A stretch of DNA of 64,000 bases, taken from assembly GCA_037893225.1 (NCBI GenBank), contig JAZGUH010000116.1, forward strand, positions 1,364,001 through 1,428,000, written 5' to 3'. The stretch is from Hippasteria phrygiana (Eukaryota > Echinodermata > Asteroidea > Valvatida > Goniasteridae). The position numbers and the translations under genes were made by a program. Below, piece by piece: positions 25,843 to 39,504 of this stretch. A model generated the notes under the pieces. That model ran no database searches and was not told the origin of the DNA. It saw only the letters and a list, made by a program, of their open reading frames with translations. Numbering within the stretch: position 1 is the stretch's first letter; each line of letters begins with the position of its first letter.

Positions 25843-28158
25843 ATGAAATATCAACCAAATACAGTAATTTTGACATGTATGGATAGCTTAGATCTGGCGC
25901 TACATGTTGCAATTATCGGCGGCTTCTTAGAGTTAACACTTGTGGAGAAAATTCAAACCTCGCAATGTTTATTTTCTTTCCGGCCAACATCTGTGTACAT
26001 GTTACCGTCTATTTATTGCTCCATGCATGTCAAATTCCCTGGGGTATGGACTTGCTTTATTCATTCATAATTGCATGAAATATCAACCAAATGCAGTAAT
26101 TTTGACATGTATGGATAACTTAGATCTGGCGCTACATGTTGCAATTATCGGCGGCTTCTTAGAGTTAAAACTTGTGGAGAAAATTCAAACCTCGCAATGT
26201 TTATTTTCTTTCCGGCCAACATCTGTGTACATGTTACCGTCTATTTATTGCTCCATGCCTGTCAAATTCCCTAGGGTATGACTTGCTTTACTCATTCATA
26301 ATTGCATGAAATATCAACCAAATACAGTAATTTTGACATGTATGGATAGCTTAGATCTGGCGCTACATGTTGCAATCATCGGCGGCTTCCTAGAGTTAAA
26401 ACTTGTGGAGAAAATTCAAACCTCGCAATGTTTATTTTCTTTCCGGCCAACATCTGTGTACATGTTACCGTCTATTTATTGCTCCATGCATGTCAAATTC
26501 CCTGGTGTATGGACTAGCTTTACTCATTCATAATTGCATGAAATATCAACCAAATACAGTAATTTTGACATGTATGGATAGCTTAGATCTGGCGCTACAT
26601 GTTGCAATTATCGGCGGCTTCTTAGAGTTAACACTTGTGGAGAAAATTCAAACCTCGCAATGTTTATTTTCTTTCCGGCCAACATCTGTGTACATGTTAC
26701 CGTCTATTTATTGCTCCATGCATGTCAAATTCCCTAGGGTATGGACTTGCTTTATTCATTCATAATTGCATGAAATATCAACCAAATGCAGTAATTTTGA
26801 CATGTATGGATAGCTTAGATCTGGCGCTACATGTTGCAATTATCGGCGGCTTCTTAGAGTTAACACTTGTGGAGAAAATTCAAACCTCGCAATGTTTATT
26901 TTCTTTCCGGCCAACATCTGTGTGCATATTACCTTCTATTTATTGCTCCATGCCTGTCAAATTCCCTAGGGTATGACTTGCTTTACTCATTCATAATTGC
27001 ATGAAATATCAACCAAATACAGTAATTTTGACATGTATGGATAGCTTAGATCTGGCGCTACATGTTGCAATTATCGGCGGCTTCTTAGAGTTAACACTTG
27101 TGGAGAAAATTCAAACCTCGCAATGTTTATTTTCTTTCCGGCCAACATCTGTGTACATGTTACCGTCTATTTATTGCTCCATGCATGTCAAATTCCCTGG
27201 GGTATGGACTTGCTTTATTCATTCATAATTGCATGAAATATCAACCAAATGCAGTAATTTTGACATGTATGGATAACTTAGATCTGGCGCTACATGTTGC
27301 AATTATCGGCGGCTTCTTAGAGTTAAAACTTGTGGAGAAAATTCAAACCTCGCAATGTTTATTTTCTTTCCGGCCAACATCTGTGTACATGTTACCGTCT
27401 ATTTATTGCTCCATGCCTGTCAAATTCCCTAGGGTATGACTTGCTTTACTCATTCATAATTGCATGAAATATCAACCAAATACAGTAATTTTGACATGTA
27501 TGGATAGCTTAGATCTGGCGCTACATGTTGCAATCATCGGCGGCTTCCTAGAGTTAAAACTTGTGGAGAAAATTCAAACCTCGCAATGTTTATTTTCTTT
27601 CCGGCCAACATCTGTGTACATGTTACCGTCTATTTATTGCTCCATGCATGTCAAATTCCCTGGTGTATGGACTAGCTTTACTCATTCATAATTGCATGAA
27701 ATATCAACCAAATACAGTAATTTTGACATGTATGGATAGCTTAGATCTGGCGCTACATGTTGCAATTATCGGCGGCTTCTTAGAGTTAACACTTGTGGAG
27801 AAAATTCAAACCTCGCAATGTTTATTTTCTTTCCGGCCAACATCTGTGTACATGTTACCGTCTATTTATTGCTCCATGCATGTCAAATTCCATAGGGTAT
27901 GGACTTGCTTTATTCATTCATAATTGCATGAAATATCAACCAAATGCAGTAATTTTGACATGTATGGATAACTTAGATCTGGCGCTACATGTTGCAATTA
28001 TCGGCGGCTTCTTAGAGTTAACACTTGTGGAGAAAATTCAAACCTCGCAATGTTTATTTTCTTTCCGGCCAACATCTGTGTGCATATTACCTTCTATTTA
28101 TTGCTCCATGCCTGTCAAATTCCCTAGGGTATGACTTGCTTTACTCATTCATAATTGC
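25843..28158 (+). repeat. Two tandem 5-unit repeats (1158 bp each)
   Basis: Copies are 25843-27000 and 27001-28158. The unit order is: T-haplotype Y 232; GATAAC recombinant 231; K-haplotype 232 with GGACTAGC; T-haplotype 232 with CCTAGGG; C-middle 231. Differences seen are CATAGGG in place of CCTAGGG at 27892 and GATAAC replacing GATAGC in the last unit of copy 2. Confidence 0.82.
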
Positions 28159-30937
28159 ATGAAATATCAACCAAATACAGTAATTTTGACATGTATGGAT
28201 AGCTTAGATCTGGCGCTACATGTTGCAATCATCGGCGGCTTCCTAGAGTTAAAACTTGTGGAGAAAATTCAAACCTCGCAATGTTTATTTTCTTTCCGGC
28301 CAACATCTGTGTACATGTTACCGTCTATTTATTGCTCCATGCATGTCAAATTCCCTGGGGTATGGACTTGCTTTATTCATTCATAATTGCATGAAATATC
28401 AACCAAATGCAGTAATTTTGACATGTATGGATAGCTTAGATCTGGCGCTACATGTTGCAATTATCGGCGGCTTCTTAGAGTTAACACTTGTGGAGAAAAT
28501 TCAAACCTCGCAATGTTTATTTTCTTTCCGGCCAACATCTGTGTGCATATTACCTTCTATTTATTGCTCCATGCCTGTCAAATTCCCTAGGGTATGACTT
28601 GCTTTACTCATTCATAATTGCATGAAATATCAACCAAATACAGTAATTTTGACATGTATGGATAGCTTAGATCTGGCGCTACATGTTGCAATCATCGGCG
28701 GCTTCCTAGAGTTAAAACTTGTGGGGAAAATTCAAACCTCGCAATGTTTATTTTCTTTCCGGCCAACATCTGTGTACATGTTACCGTCTATTTATTGCTC
28801 CATGCCTGTCAAATTCCCTAGGGTATGACTTGCTTTACTCATTCATAATTGCATGAAATATCAACCAAATACAGTAATTTTGACATGTATGGATAGCTTA
28901 GATCTGGCGCTACATGTTGCAATCATCGGCGGCTTCCTAAAGTTAAAACTTCTGGAGAAAATTCAAACCTCGCAATGTTTATTTTCTTTCCGGCCAACAT
29001 CTGTGTACATGTTACCGTCTATTTATTGCTCCATGCATGTCAAATTCCCTGGTGTATGGACTAGCTTTACTCATTCATAATTGCATGAAATATCAACCAA
29101 ATTCAGTAATTTTGACATGTATGGATAACTTAGATCTGGCGCTACATGTTGCAATTATCGGCGGCTTCTTAGAGTTAAAACTTGTGGAGAAAATTCAAAC
29201 CTCGCAATGTTTATTTTCTTTCCGGCCAACATCTGTGTACATGTTACCGTCTATTTATTGCTCCATGCCTGTCAAATTCCCTAGGGTATGACTTGCTTTA
29301 CTCATTCATAATTGCATGAAATATCAACCAAATACAGTAATTTTGACATGTATGGATAGCTTAGATCTGGCGCTACATGTTGCAATCATCGGCGGCTTCC
29401 TAGAGTTAAAACTTGTGGAGAAAATTCAAACCTCGCAATGTTTATTTTCTTTCCGGCCAACATCTGTGTACATGTTACCGTCTATTTATTGCTCCATGCA
29501 TGTCAAATTCCCTGGTGTATGGACTAGCTTTACTCATTCATAATTGCATGAAATATCAACCAAATACAGTAATTTTGACATGTATGGATAGCTTAGATCT
29601 GGCGCTACATGTTGCAATTATCGGCGGCTTCTTAGAGTTAACACTTGTGGAGAAAATTCAAACCTCGCAATGTTTATTTTCTTTCCGGCCAACATCTGTG
29701 TACATGTTACCGTCTATTTATTGCTCCATGCATGTCAAATTCCCTAGGGTATGGACTTGCTTTATTCATTCATAATTGCATGAAATATCAACCAAATGCA
29801 GTAATTTTGACATGTATGGATAACTTAGATCTGGCGCTACATGTTGCAATTATCGGCGGCTTCTTAGAGTTAACACTTGTGGAGAAAATTCAAACCTCGC
29901 AATGTTTATTTTCTTTCCGGCCAACATCTGTGTGCATATTACCTTCTATTTATTGCTCCATGCCTGTCAAATTCCCTAGGGTATGACTTGCTTTACTCAT
30001 TCATAATTGCATGAAATATCAACCAAATACAGTAATTTTGACATGTATGGATAGCTTAGATCTGGCGCTACATGTTGCAATCATCGGCGGCTTCCTAGAG
30101 TTAAAACTTGTGGAGAAAATTCAAACCTCGCAATGTTTATTTTCTTTCCGGCCAACATCTGTGTACATGTTACCGTCTATTTATTGCTCCATGCATGTCA
30201 AATTCCCTAGGGTATGGACTTGCTTTATTCATTCATAATTGCATGAAATATCAACCAAATGCAGTAATTTTGACATGTATGGATAACTTAGATCTGGCGC
30301 TACATGTTGCAATTATCGGCGGCTTCTTAGAGTTAACACTTGTGGAGAAAATTCAAACCTCGCAATGTTTATTTTCTTTCCGGCCAACATCTGTGTACAT
30401 GTTACCGTCTATTTATTGCTCCATGCATGTCAAATTCCCTGGGGTATGGACTTGCTTTATTCATTCATAATTGCATGAAATATCAACCAAATGCAGTAAT
30501 TTTGACATGTATGGATAACTTAGATCTGGCGCTACATGTTGCAATTATCGGCGGCTTCTTAGAGTTAACACTTGTGGAGAAAATTCAAACCTCGCAATGT
30601 TTATTTTCTTTCCGGCCAACATCTGTGTGCATATTACCTTCTATTTATTGCTCCATGCCTGTCAAATTCCCTAGGGTATGACTTGCTTTACTCATTCATA
30701 ATTGCATGAAATATCAACCAAATACAGTAATTTTGACATGTATGGATAGCTTAGATCTGGCGCTACATGTTGCAATCATCGGCGGCTTCCTAGAGTTAAA
30801 ACTTATGGAGAAAATTCAAACCTCGCAATGTTTATTTTCTTTCCGGCCAACATCTGTGTACATGTTACCGTCTATTTATTGCTCCATGCATGTCAAATTC
30901 CCTGGGGTATGGACTTGCTTTATTCATTCATAATTGC
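28159..30937 (+). repeat. 12-unit higher-order repeat, copy 1 (2779 bp)
   Basis: Unit starts are 28159, 28391, 28622, 28853, 29085, 29316, 29548, 29780, 30011, 30243, 30475 and 30706. Private markers are GTGGGGAAAA in unit 28622 and CCTAAAG with TTCTGGAG in unit 28853. It is followed at once by a copy that matches at every diagnostic position checked. Confidence 0.87.
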
Positions 30938-33716
30938 ATGAAATATCAACCAAATACAGTAATTTTGACATGTATGGATAGCTTAGATCTGGCGCTACAT
31001 GTTGCAATCATCGGCGGCTTCCTAGAGTTAAAACTTGTGGAGAAAATTCAAACCTCGCAATGTTTATTTTCTTTCCGGCCAACATCTGTGTACATGTTAC
31101 CGTCTATTTATTGCTCCATGCATGTCAAATTCCCTGGGGTATGGACTTGCTTTATTCATTCATAATTGCATGAAATATCAACCAAATGCAGTAATTTTGA
31201 CATGTATGGATAGCTTAGATCTGGCGCTACATGTTGCAATTATCGGCGGCTTCTTAGAGTTAACACTTGTGGAGAAAATTCAAACCTCGCAATGTTTATT
31301 TTCTTTCCGGCCAACATCTGTGTGCATATTACCTTCTATTTATTGCTCCATGCCTGTCAAATTCCCTAGGGTATGACTTGCTTTACTCATTCATAATTGC
31401 ATGAAATATCAACCAAATACAGTAATTTTGACATGTATGGATAGCTTAGATCTGGCGCTACATGTTGCAATCATCGGCGGCTTCCTAGAGTTAAAACTTG
31501 TGGGGAAAATTCAAACCTCGCAATGTTTATTTTCTTTCCGGCCAACATCTGTGTACATGTTACCGTCTATTTATTGCTCCATGCCTGTCAAATTCCCTAG
31601 GGTATGACTTGCTTTACTCATTCATAATTGCATGAAATATCAACCAAATACAGTAATTTTGACATGTATGGATAGCTTAGATCTGGCGCTACATGTTGCA
31701 ATCATCGGCGGCTTCCTAAAGTTAAAACTTCTGGAGAAAATTCAAACCTCGCAATGTTTATTTTCTTTCCGGCCAACATCTGTGTACATGTTACCGTCTA
31801 TTTATTGCTCCATGCATGTCAAATTCCCTGGTGTATGGACTAGCTTTACTCATTCATAATTGCATGAAATATCAACCAAATTCAGTAATTTTGACATGTA
31901 TGGATAACTTAGATCTGGCGCTACATGTTGCAATTATCGGCGGCTTCTTAGAGTTAAAACTTGTGGAGAAAATTCAAACCTCGCAATGTTTATTTTCTTT
32001 CCGGCCAACATCTGTGTACATGTTACCGTCTATTTATTGCTCCATGCCTGTCAAATTCCCTAGGGTATGACTTGCTTTACTCATTCATAATTGCATGAAA
32101 TATCAACCAAATACAGTAATTTTGACATGTATGGATAGCTTAGATCTGGCGCTACATGTTGCAATCATCGGCGGCTTCCTAGAGTTAAAACTTGTGGAGA
32201 AAATTCAAACCTCGCAATGTTTATTTTCTTTCCGGCCAACATCTGTGTACATGTTACCGTCTATTTATTGCTCCATGCATGTCAAATTCCCTGGTGTATG
32301 GACTAGCTTTACTCATTCATAATTGCATGAAATATCAACCAAATACAGTAATTTTGACATGTATGGATAGCTTAGATCTGGCGCTACATGTTGCAATTAT
32401 CGGCGGCTTCTTAGAGTTAACACTTGTGGAGAAAATTCAAACCTCGCAATGTTTATTTTCTTTCCGGCCAACATCTGTGTACATGTTACCGTCTATTTAT
32501 TGCTCCATGCATGTCAAATTCCCTAGGGTATGGACTTGCTTTATTCATTCATAATTGCATGAAATATCAACCAAATGCAGTAATTTTGACATGTATGGAT
32601 AACTTAGATCTGGCGCTACATGTTGCAATTATCGGCGGCTTCTTAGAGTTAACACTTGTGGAGAAAATTCAAACCTCGCAATGTTTATTTTCTTTCCGGC
32701 CAACATCTGTGTGCATATTACCTTCTATTTATTGCTCCATGCCTGTCAAATTCCCTAGGGTATGACTTGCTTTACTCATTCATAATTGCATGAAATATCA
32801 ACCAAATACAGTAATTTTGACATGTATGGATAGCTTAGATCTGGCGCTACATGTTGCAATCATCGGCGGCTTCCTAGAGTTAAAACTTGTGGAGAAAATT
32901 CAAACCTCGCAATGTTTATTTTCTTTCCGGCCAACATCTGTGTACATGTTACCGTCTATTTATTGCTCCATGCATGTCAAATTCCCTAGGGTATGGACTT
33001 GCTTTATTCATTCATAATTGCATGAAATATCAACCAAATGCAGTAATTTTGACATGTATGGATAACTTAGATCTGGCGCTACATGTTGCAATTATCGGCG
33101 GCTTCTTAGAGTTAACACTTGTGGAGAAAATTCAAACCTCGCAATGTTTATTTTCTTTCCGGCCAACATCTGTGTACATGTTACCGTCTATTTATTGCTC
33201 CATGCATGTCAAATTCCCTGGGGTATGGACTTGCTTTATTCATTCATAATTGCATGAAATATCAACCAAATGCAGTAATTTTGACATGTATGGATAACTT
33301 AGATCTGGCGCTACATGTTGCAATTATCGGCGGCTTCTTAGAGTTAACACTTGTGGAGAAAATTCAAACCTCGCAATGTTTATTTTCTTTCCGGCCAACA
33401 TCTGTGTGCATATTACCTTCTATTTATTGCTCCATGCCTGTCAAATTCCCTAGGGTATGACTTGCTTTACTCATTCATAATTGCATGAAATATCAACCAA
33501 ATACAGTAATTTTGACATGTATGGATAGCTTAGATCTGGCGCTACATGTTGCAATCATCGGCGGCTTCCTAGAGTTAAAACTTATGGAGAAAATTCAAAC
33601 CTCGCAATGTTTATTTTCTTTCCGGCCAACATCTGTGTACATGTTACCGTCTATTTATTGCTCCATGCATGTCAAATTCCCTGGGGTATGGACTTGCTTT
33701 ATTCATTCATAATTGC
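30938..33716 (+). repeat. 12-unit higher-order repeat, copy 2 (2779 bp)
   Basis: Unit starts are 30938, 31170, 31401, 31632, 31864, 32095, 32327, 32559, 32790, 33022, 33254 and 33485. All twelve units match 28159-30937 in translated sequence and length, including GTGGGGAAAA at 31401, a variant seen nowhere else in the window. From 32327 this copy also lines up with 21444 and beyond (offset 10883). Confidence 0.87.
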
Positions 33717-35105
33717 ATGAAATATCAACCAAATGCAGTAATTTTGACATGTATGGATAGCTTAGATCTGGCGCTACATGTTGCAATTATCGGCGGCTTC
33801 TTAGAGTTAACACTTGTGGAGAAAATTCAAACCTCGCAATGTTTATTTTCTTTCCGGCCAACATCTGTGTGCATATTACCTTCTATTTATTGCTCCATGC
33901 CTGTCAAATTCCCTAGGGTATGACTTGCTTTACTCATTCATAATTGCATGAAATATCAACCAAATACAGTAATTTTGACATGTATGGATAGCTTAGATCT
34001 GGCGCTACATGTTGCAATTATCGGCGGCTTCTTAGAGTTAACACTTGTGGAGAAAATTCAAACCTCGCAATGTTTATTTTCTTTCCGGCCAACATCTGTG
34101 TACATGTTACCGTCTATTTATTGCTCCATGCATGTCAAATTCCCTGGGGTATGGACTTGCTTTATTCATTCATAATTGCATGAAATATCAACCAAATGCA
34201 GTAATTTTGACATGTATGGATAGCTTAGATCTGGCGCTACATGTTGCAATTATCGGCGGCTTCTTAGAGTTAACACTTGTGGAGAAAATTCAAACCTCGC
34301 AATGTTTATTTTCTTTCCGGCCAACATCTGTGTGCATATTACCTTCTATTTATTGCTCCATGCCTGTCAAATTCCCTAGGGTATGACTTGCTTTACTCAT
34401 TCATAATTGCATGAAATATCAACCAAATACAGTAATTTTGACATGTATGGATAGCTTAGATCTGGCGCTACATGTTGCAATTATCGGCGGCTTCTTAGAG
34501 TTAACACTTGTGGAGAAAATTCAAACCTCGCAATGTTTATTTTCTTTCCGGCCAACATCTGTGTACATGTTACCGTCTATTTATTGCTCCATGCATGTCA
34601 AATTCCCTGGGGTATGGACTTGCTTTATTCATTCATAATTGCATGAAATATCAACCAAATGCAGTAATTTTGACATGTATGGATAACTTAGATCTGGCGC
34701 TACATGTTGCAATTATCGGCGGCTTCTTAGAGTTAAAACTTGTGGAGAAAATTCAAACCTCGCAATGTTTATTTTCTTTCCGGCCAACATCTGTGTACAT
34801 GTTACCGTCTATTTATTGCTCCATGCCTGTCAAATTCCCTAGGGTATGACTTGCTTTACTCATTCATAATTGCATGAAATATCAACCAAATACAGTAATT
34901 TTGACATGTATGGATAGCTTAGATCTGGCGCTACATGTTGCAATCATCGGCGGCTTCCTAGAGTTAAAACTTGTGGAGAAAATTCAAACCTCGCAATGTT
35001 TATTTTCTTTCCGGCCAACATCTGTGTACATGTTACCGTCTATTTATTGCTCCATGCATGTCAAATTCCCTGGTGTATGGACTAGCTTTACTCATTCATA
35101 ATTGC

Positions 35106-35568
35106 ATGAAATATCAACCAAATACAGTAATTTTGACATGTATGGATAGCTTAGATCTGGCGCTACATGTTGCAATTATCGGCGGCTTCTTAGAGTTAAC
35201 ACTTGTGGAGAAAATTCAAACCTCGCAATGTTTATTTTCTTTCCGGCCAACATCTGTGTACATGTTACCGTCTATTTATTGCTCCATGCATGTCAAATTC
35301 CCTAGGGTATGGACTTGCTTTATTCATTCATAATTGCATGAAATATCAACCAAATGCAGTAATTTTGACATGTATGGATAACTTAGATCTGGCGCTACAT
35401 GTTGCAATTATCGGCGGCTTCTTAGAGTTAACACTTGTGGAGAAAATTCAAACCTCGCAATGTTTATTTTCTTTCCGGCCAACATCTGTGTGCATATTAC
35501 CTTCTATTTATTGCTCCATGCCTGTCAAATTCCCTAGGGTATGACTTGCTTTACTCATTCATAATTGC
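35106..35568 (+). repeat. Dimer (463 bp) present here, absent from the paralogous block
   Basis: The units at 35106 (232 bp, CCTAGGG plus extra G) and 35338 (231 bp, GATAAC, C middle) lie between units that match 23991 and 24223. In the earlier copy those two are adjacent. The offset between blocks changes here from 10883 to 11346, exactly 463 bp. The same dimer is kept in the third copy at 45525-45987. The insertion or deletion is one 232+231 pair. Confidence 0.82.
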
Positions 35569-36725
35569 ATGAAATATCAACCAAATACAGTAATTTTGAC
35601 ATGTATGGATAGCTTAGATCTGGCGCTACATGTTGCAATCATCGGCGGCTTCCTAGAGTTAAAACTTGTGGAGAAAATTCAAACCTCGCAATGTTTATTT
35701 TCTTTCCGGCCAACATCTGTGTACATGTTACCGTCTATTTATTGCTCCATGCATGTCAAATTCCCTGGGATATGGACTTGCTTTATTCATTCATAATTGC
35801 ATGAAATATCAACCAAATGCAGTAATTTTGACATGTATGGATAGCTTAGATCTGGCGCTACATGTTGCAATTATCGGCGGCTTCTTAGAGTTAACACTTG
35901 TGGAGAAAATTCAAACCTCGCAATGTTTATTTTCTTTCCGGCCAACATCTGTGTGCATATTACCTTCTATTTATTGCTCCATGCCTGTCAAATTCCCTAG
36001 GGTATGACTTGCTTTACTCATTCATAATTGCATGAAATATCAACCAAATACAGTAATTTTGACATGTATGGATAGCTTAGATCTGGCGCTACATGTTGCA
36101 ATCATCGGCGGCTTCCTAGAGTTAAAACTTGTGGAGAAAATTCAAACCTCGCAATGTTTATTTTCTTTCCGGCCAACATCTGTGTACATGTTACCGTCTA
36201 TTTATTGCTCCATGCCTGTCAAATTCCCTAGGGTATGACTTGCTTTACTCATTCATAATTGCATGAAATATCAACCAAATACAGTAATTTTGACATGTAT
36301 GGATAGCTTAGATCTGGCGCTACATGTTGCAATCATCGGCGGCTTCCTGGAGTTAAAACTTGTGGAGAAAATCCAAACCTCGCAATGTTTATTTTCTTTC
36401 CGGCCAACATCTGTGTACATGTTACCGTCTATTTATTGCTCCATGCATGTCAAATTCCCTGGTGTATGGACTAGCTTTACTCATTCATAATTGCATGAAA
36501 TATCAACCAAATTCAGTAATTTTGACATGTATGGATAGCTTAGATCTGGCGCTACATGTTGCAATTATCGGCGACTTCTTAGAGTTAACACTTGTGGAGA
36601 AAATTCAAACCTCGCAATGTTTATTTTCTTTCCGGACAACATCTGTGTGCATATTACCTTCTATTTATTGCTCCATGCATGTCAAATTCCCTAGGGTATG
36701 ACTTGCTTTACTCATTCATAATTGC

Positions 36726-38346
36726 ATGAAATATCAACCAAATACAGTAATTTTGACATGTATGGATAGCTTAGATCTGGCGCTACATGTTGCAATTATC
36801 GGCGGCTTCTTAGAGTTAACACTTGTGGAGAAAATTCAAACCTCGCAATGTTTATTTTCTTTCCGGCCAACATCTGTGTACATGTTACCGTCTATTTATT
36901 GCTCCATGCATGTCAAATTCCCTGGGGTATGGACTTGCTTTATTCATTCATAATTGCATGAAATATCAACCAAATGCAGTAATTTTGACATGTATGGATA
37001 GCTTAGATCTGGCGCTACATGTTGCAATTATCGGCGGCTTCTTAGAGTTAACACTTGTGGAGAAAATTCAAACCTCGCAATGTTTATTTTCTTTCCGGCC
37101 AACATCTGTGTGCATATTACCTTCTATTTATTGCTCCATGCCTGTCAAATTCCCTAGGGTATGACTTGCTTTACTCATTCATAATTGCATGAAATATCAA
37201 CCAAATACAGTAATTTTGACATGTATGGATAGCTTAGATCTGGCGCTACATGTTGCAATTATCGGCGGCTTCTTAGAGTTAACACTTGTGGAGAAAATTC
37301 AAACCTCGCAATGTTTATTTTCTTTCCGGCCAACATCTGTGTACATGTTACCGTCTATTTATTGCTCCATGCATGTCAAATTCCCTGGGGTATGGACTTG
37401 CTTTATTCATTCATAATTGCATGAAATATCAACCAAATGCAGTAATTTTGACATGTATGGATAACTTAGATCTGGCGCTACATGTTGCAATTATCGGCGG
37501 CTTCTTAGAGTTAAAACTTGTGGAGAAAATTCAAACCTCGCAATGTTTATTTTCTTTCCGGCCAACATCTGTGTACATGTTACCGTCTATTTATTGCTCC
37601 ATGCCTGTCAAATTCCCTAGGGTATGACTTGCTTTACTCATTCATAATTGCATGAAATATCAACCAAATACAGTAATTTTGACATGTATGGATAGCTTAG
37701 ATCTGGCGCTACATGTTGCAATCATCGGCGGCTTCCTAGAGTTAAAACTTGTGGAGAAAATTCAAACCTCGCAATGTTTATTTTCTTTCCGGCCAACATC
37801 TGTGTACATGTTACCGTCTATTTATTGCTCCATGCATGTCAAATTCCCTGGTGTATGGACTAGCTTTACTCATTCATAATTGCATGAAATATCAACCAAA
37901 TACAGTAATTTTGACATGTATGGATAGCTTAGATCTGGCGCTACATGTTGCAATTATCGGCGGCTTCTTAGAGTTAACACTTGTGGAGAAAATTCAAACC
38001 TCGCAATGTTTATTTTCTTTCCGGCCAACATCTGTGTACATGTTACCGTCTATTTATTGCTCCATGCATGTCAAATTCCCTAGGGTATGGACTTGCTTTA
38101 TTCATTCATAATTGCATGAAATATCAACCAAATGCAGTAATTTTGACATGTATGGATAACTTAGATCTGGCGCTACATGTTGCAATTATCGGCGGCTTCT
38201 TAGAGTTAACACTTGTGGAGAAAATTCAAACCTCGCAATGTTTATTTTCTTTCCGGACAACATCTGTGTGCATATTACCTTCTATTTATTGCTCCATGCA
38301 TGTCAAATTCCCTAGGGTATGACTTGCTTTACTCATTCATAATTGC
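36726..38346 (+). repeat. 7-unit higher-order repeat (1621 bp), type copy
   Basis: Unit starts and lengths are 36726 (232), 36958 (231), 37189 (232), 37421 (231), 37652 (232), 37884 (232) and 38116 (231). The last unit carries CCGGACAAC, which destroys the GGCC site, combined with TGCATG in a 231-bp unit; this marks the repeat end. The CCGGACAAC units at 36495 and 38116 are exactly 1621 bp apart, as are those at 46914/48535 and 51314/52935. Confidence 0.85.
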
Positions 38347-39504
38347 ATGAAATATCAACCAAATACAGTAATTTTGACATGTATGGATAGCTTAGATCTG
38401 GCGCTACATGTTGCAATTATCGGCGGCTTCTTAGAGTTAACACTTGTGGAGAAAATTCAAACCTCGCAATGTTTATTTTCTTTCCGGCCAACATCTGTGT
38501 ACATGTTACCGTCTATTTATTGCTCCATGCATGTCAAATTCCCTGGGGTATGGACTTGCTTTATTCATTCATAATTGCATGAAATATCAACCAAATGCAG
38601 TAATTTTGACATGTATGGATAGCTTAGATCTGGCGCTACATGTTGCAATTATCGGCGGCTTCTTAGAGTTAACACTTGTGGAGAAAATTCAAACCTCGCA
38701 ATGTTTATTTTCTTTCCGGCCAACATCTGTGTGCATATTACCTTCTATTTATTGCTCCATGCCTGTCAAATTCCCTAGGGTATGACTTGCTTTACTCATT
38801 CATAATTGCATGAAATATCAACCAAATACAGTAATTTTGACATGTATGGATAGCTTAGATCTGGCGCTACATGTTGCAATTATCGGCGGCTTCTTAGAGT
38901 TAACACTTGTGGAGAAAATTCAAACCTCGCAATGTTTATTTTCTTTCCGGCCAACATCTGTGTACATGTTACCGTCTATTTATTGCTCCATGCATGTCAA
39001 ATTCCCTGGGGTATGGACTTGCTTTATTCATTCATAATTGCATGAAATATCAACCAAATGCAGTAATTTTGACATGTATGGATAACTTAGATCTGGCGCT
39101 ACATGTTGCAATTATCGGCGGCTTCTTAGAGTTAAAACTTGTGGAGAAAATTCAAACCTCGCAATGTTTATTTTCTTTCCGGCCAACATCTGTGTACATG
39201 TTACCGTCTATTTATTGCTCCATGCCTGTCAAATTCCCTAGGGTATGACTTGCTTTACTCATTCATAATTGCATGAAATATCAACCAAATACAGTAATTT
39301 TGACATGTATGGATAGCTTAGATCTGGCGCTACATGTTGCAATCATCGGCGGCTTCCTAGAGTTAAAACTTGTGGAGAAAATTCAAACCTCGCAATGTTT
39401 ATTTTCTTTCCGGCCAACATCTGTGTACATGTTACCGTCTATTTATTGCTCCATGCATGTCAAATTCCCTGGTGTATGGACTAGCTTTACTCATTCATAA
39501 TTGC
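38347..39504 (+). repeat. 5-unit truncated form of the 7-unit repeat (1158 bp)
   Basis: The units at 38347, 38579, 38810, 39042 and 39273 match the first five units of 36726-38346. The sixth and seventh (the CCTAGGG 232-bp unit and the CCGGACAAC unit) are missing. It is followed directly by a full 7-unit copy, giving the 2779-bp spacing between CCGGACAAC units 38116 and 40895. Confidence 0.8.

Larger units (their letters stand above)
22602..33484 (+). repeat. Super-period interval 2: 47 units, 10883 bp
   Basis: It begins with a CTTATGG marker unit. The order then includes: a unit with GGGATATGG at 24223; CCTGGAG with AAAATCC at 24917; GGCGACTTC with CCGGACAAC at 25149; two 5-unit repeats (25843-28158); and a 12-unit tandem pair (28159-33716). 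The first roughly 4.2 kb recur in the next interval at offset 10883, then 11346 after a dimer insertion. A second CTTATGG unit lies at 30706, inside the 12-unit repeat. Confidence 0.75.
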
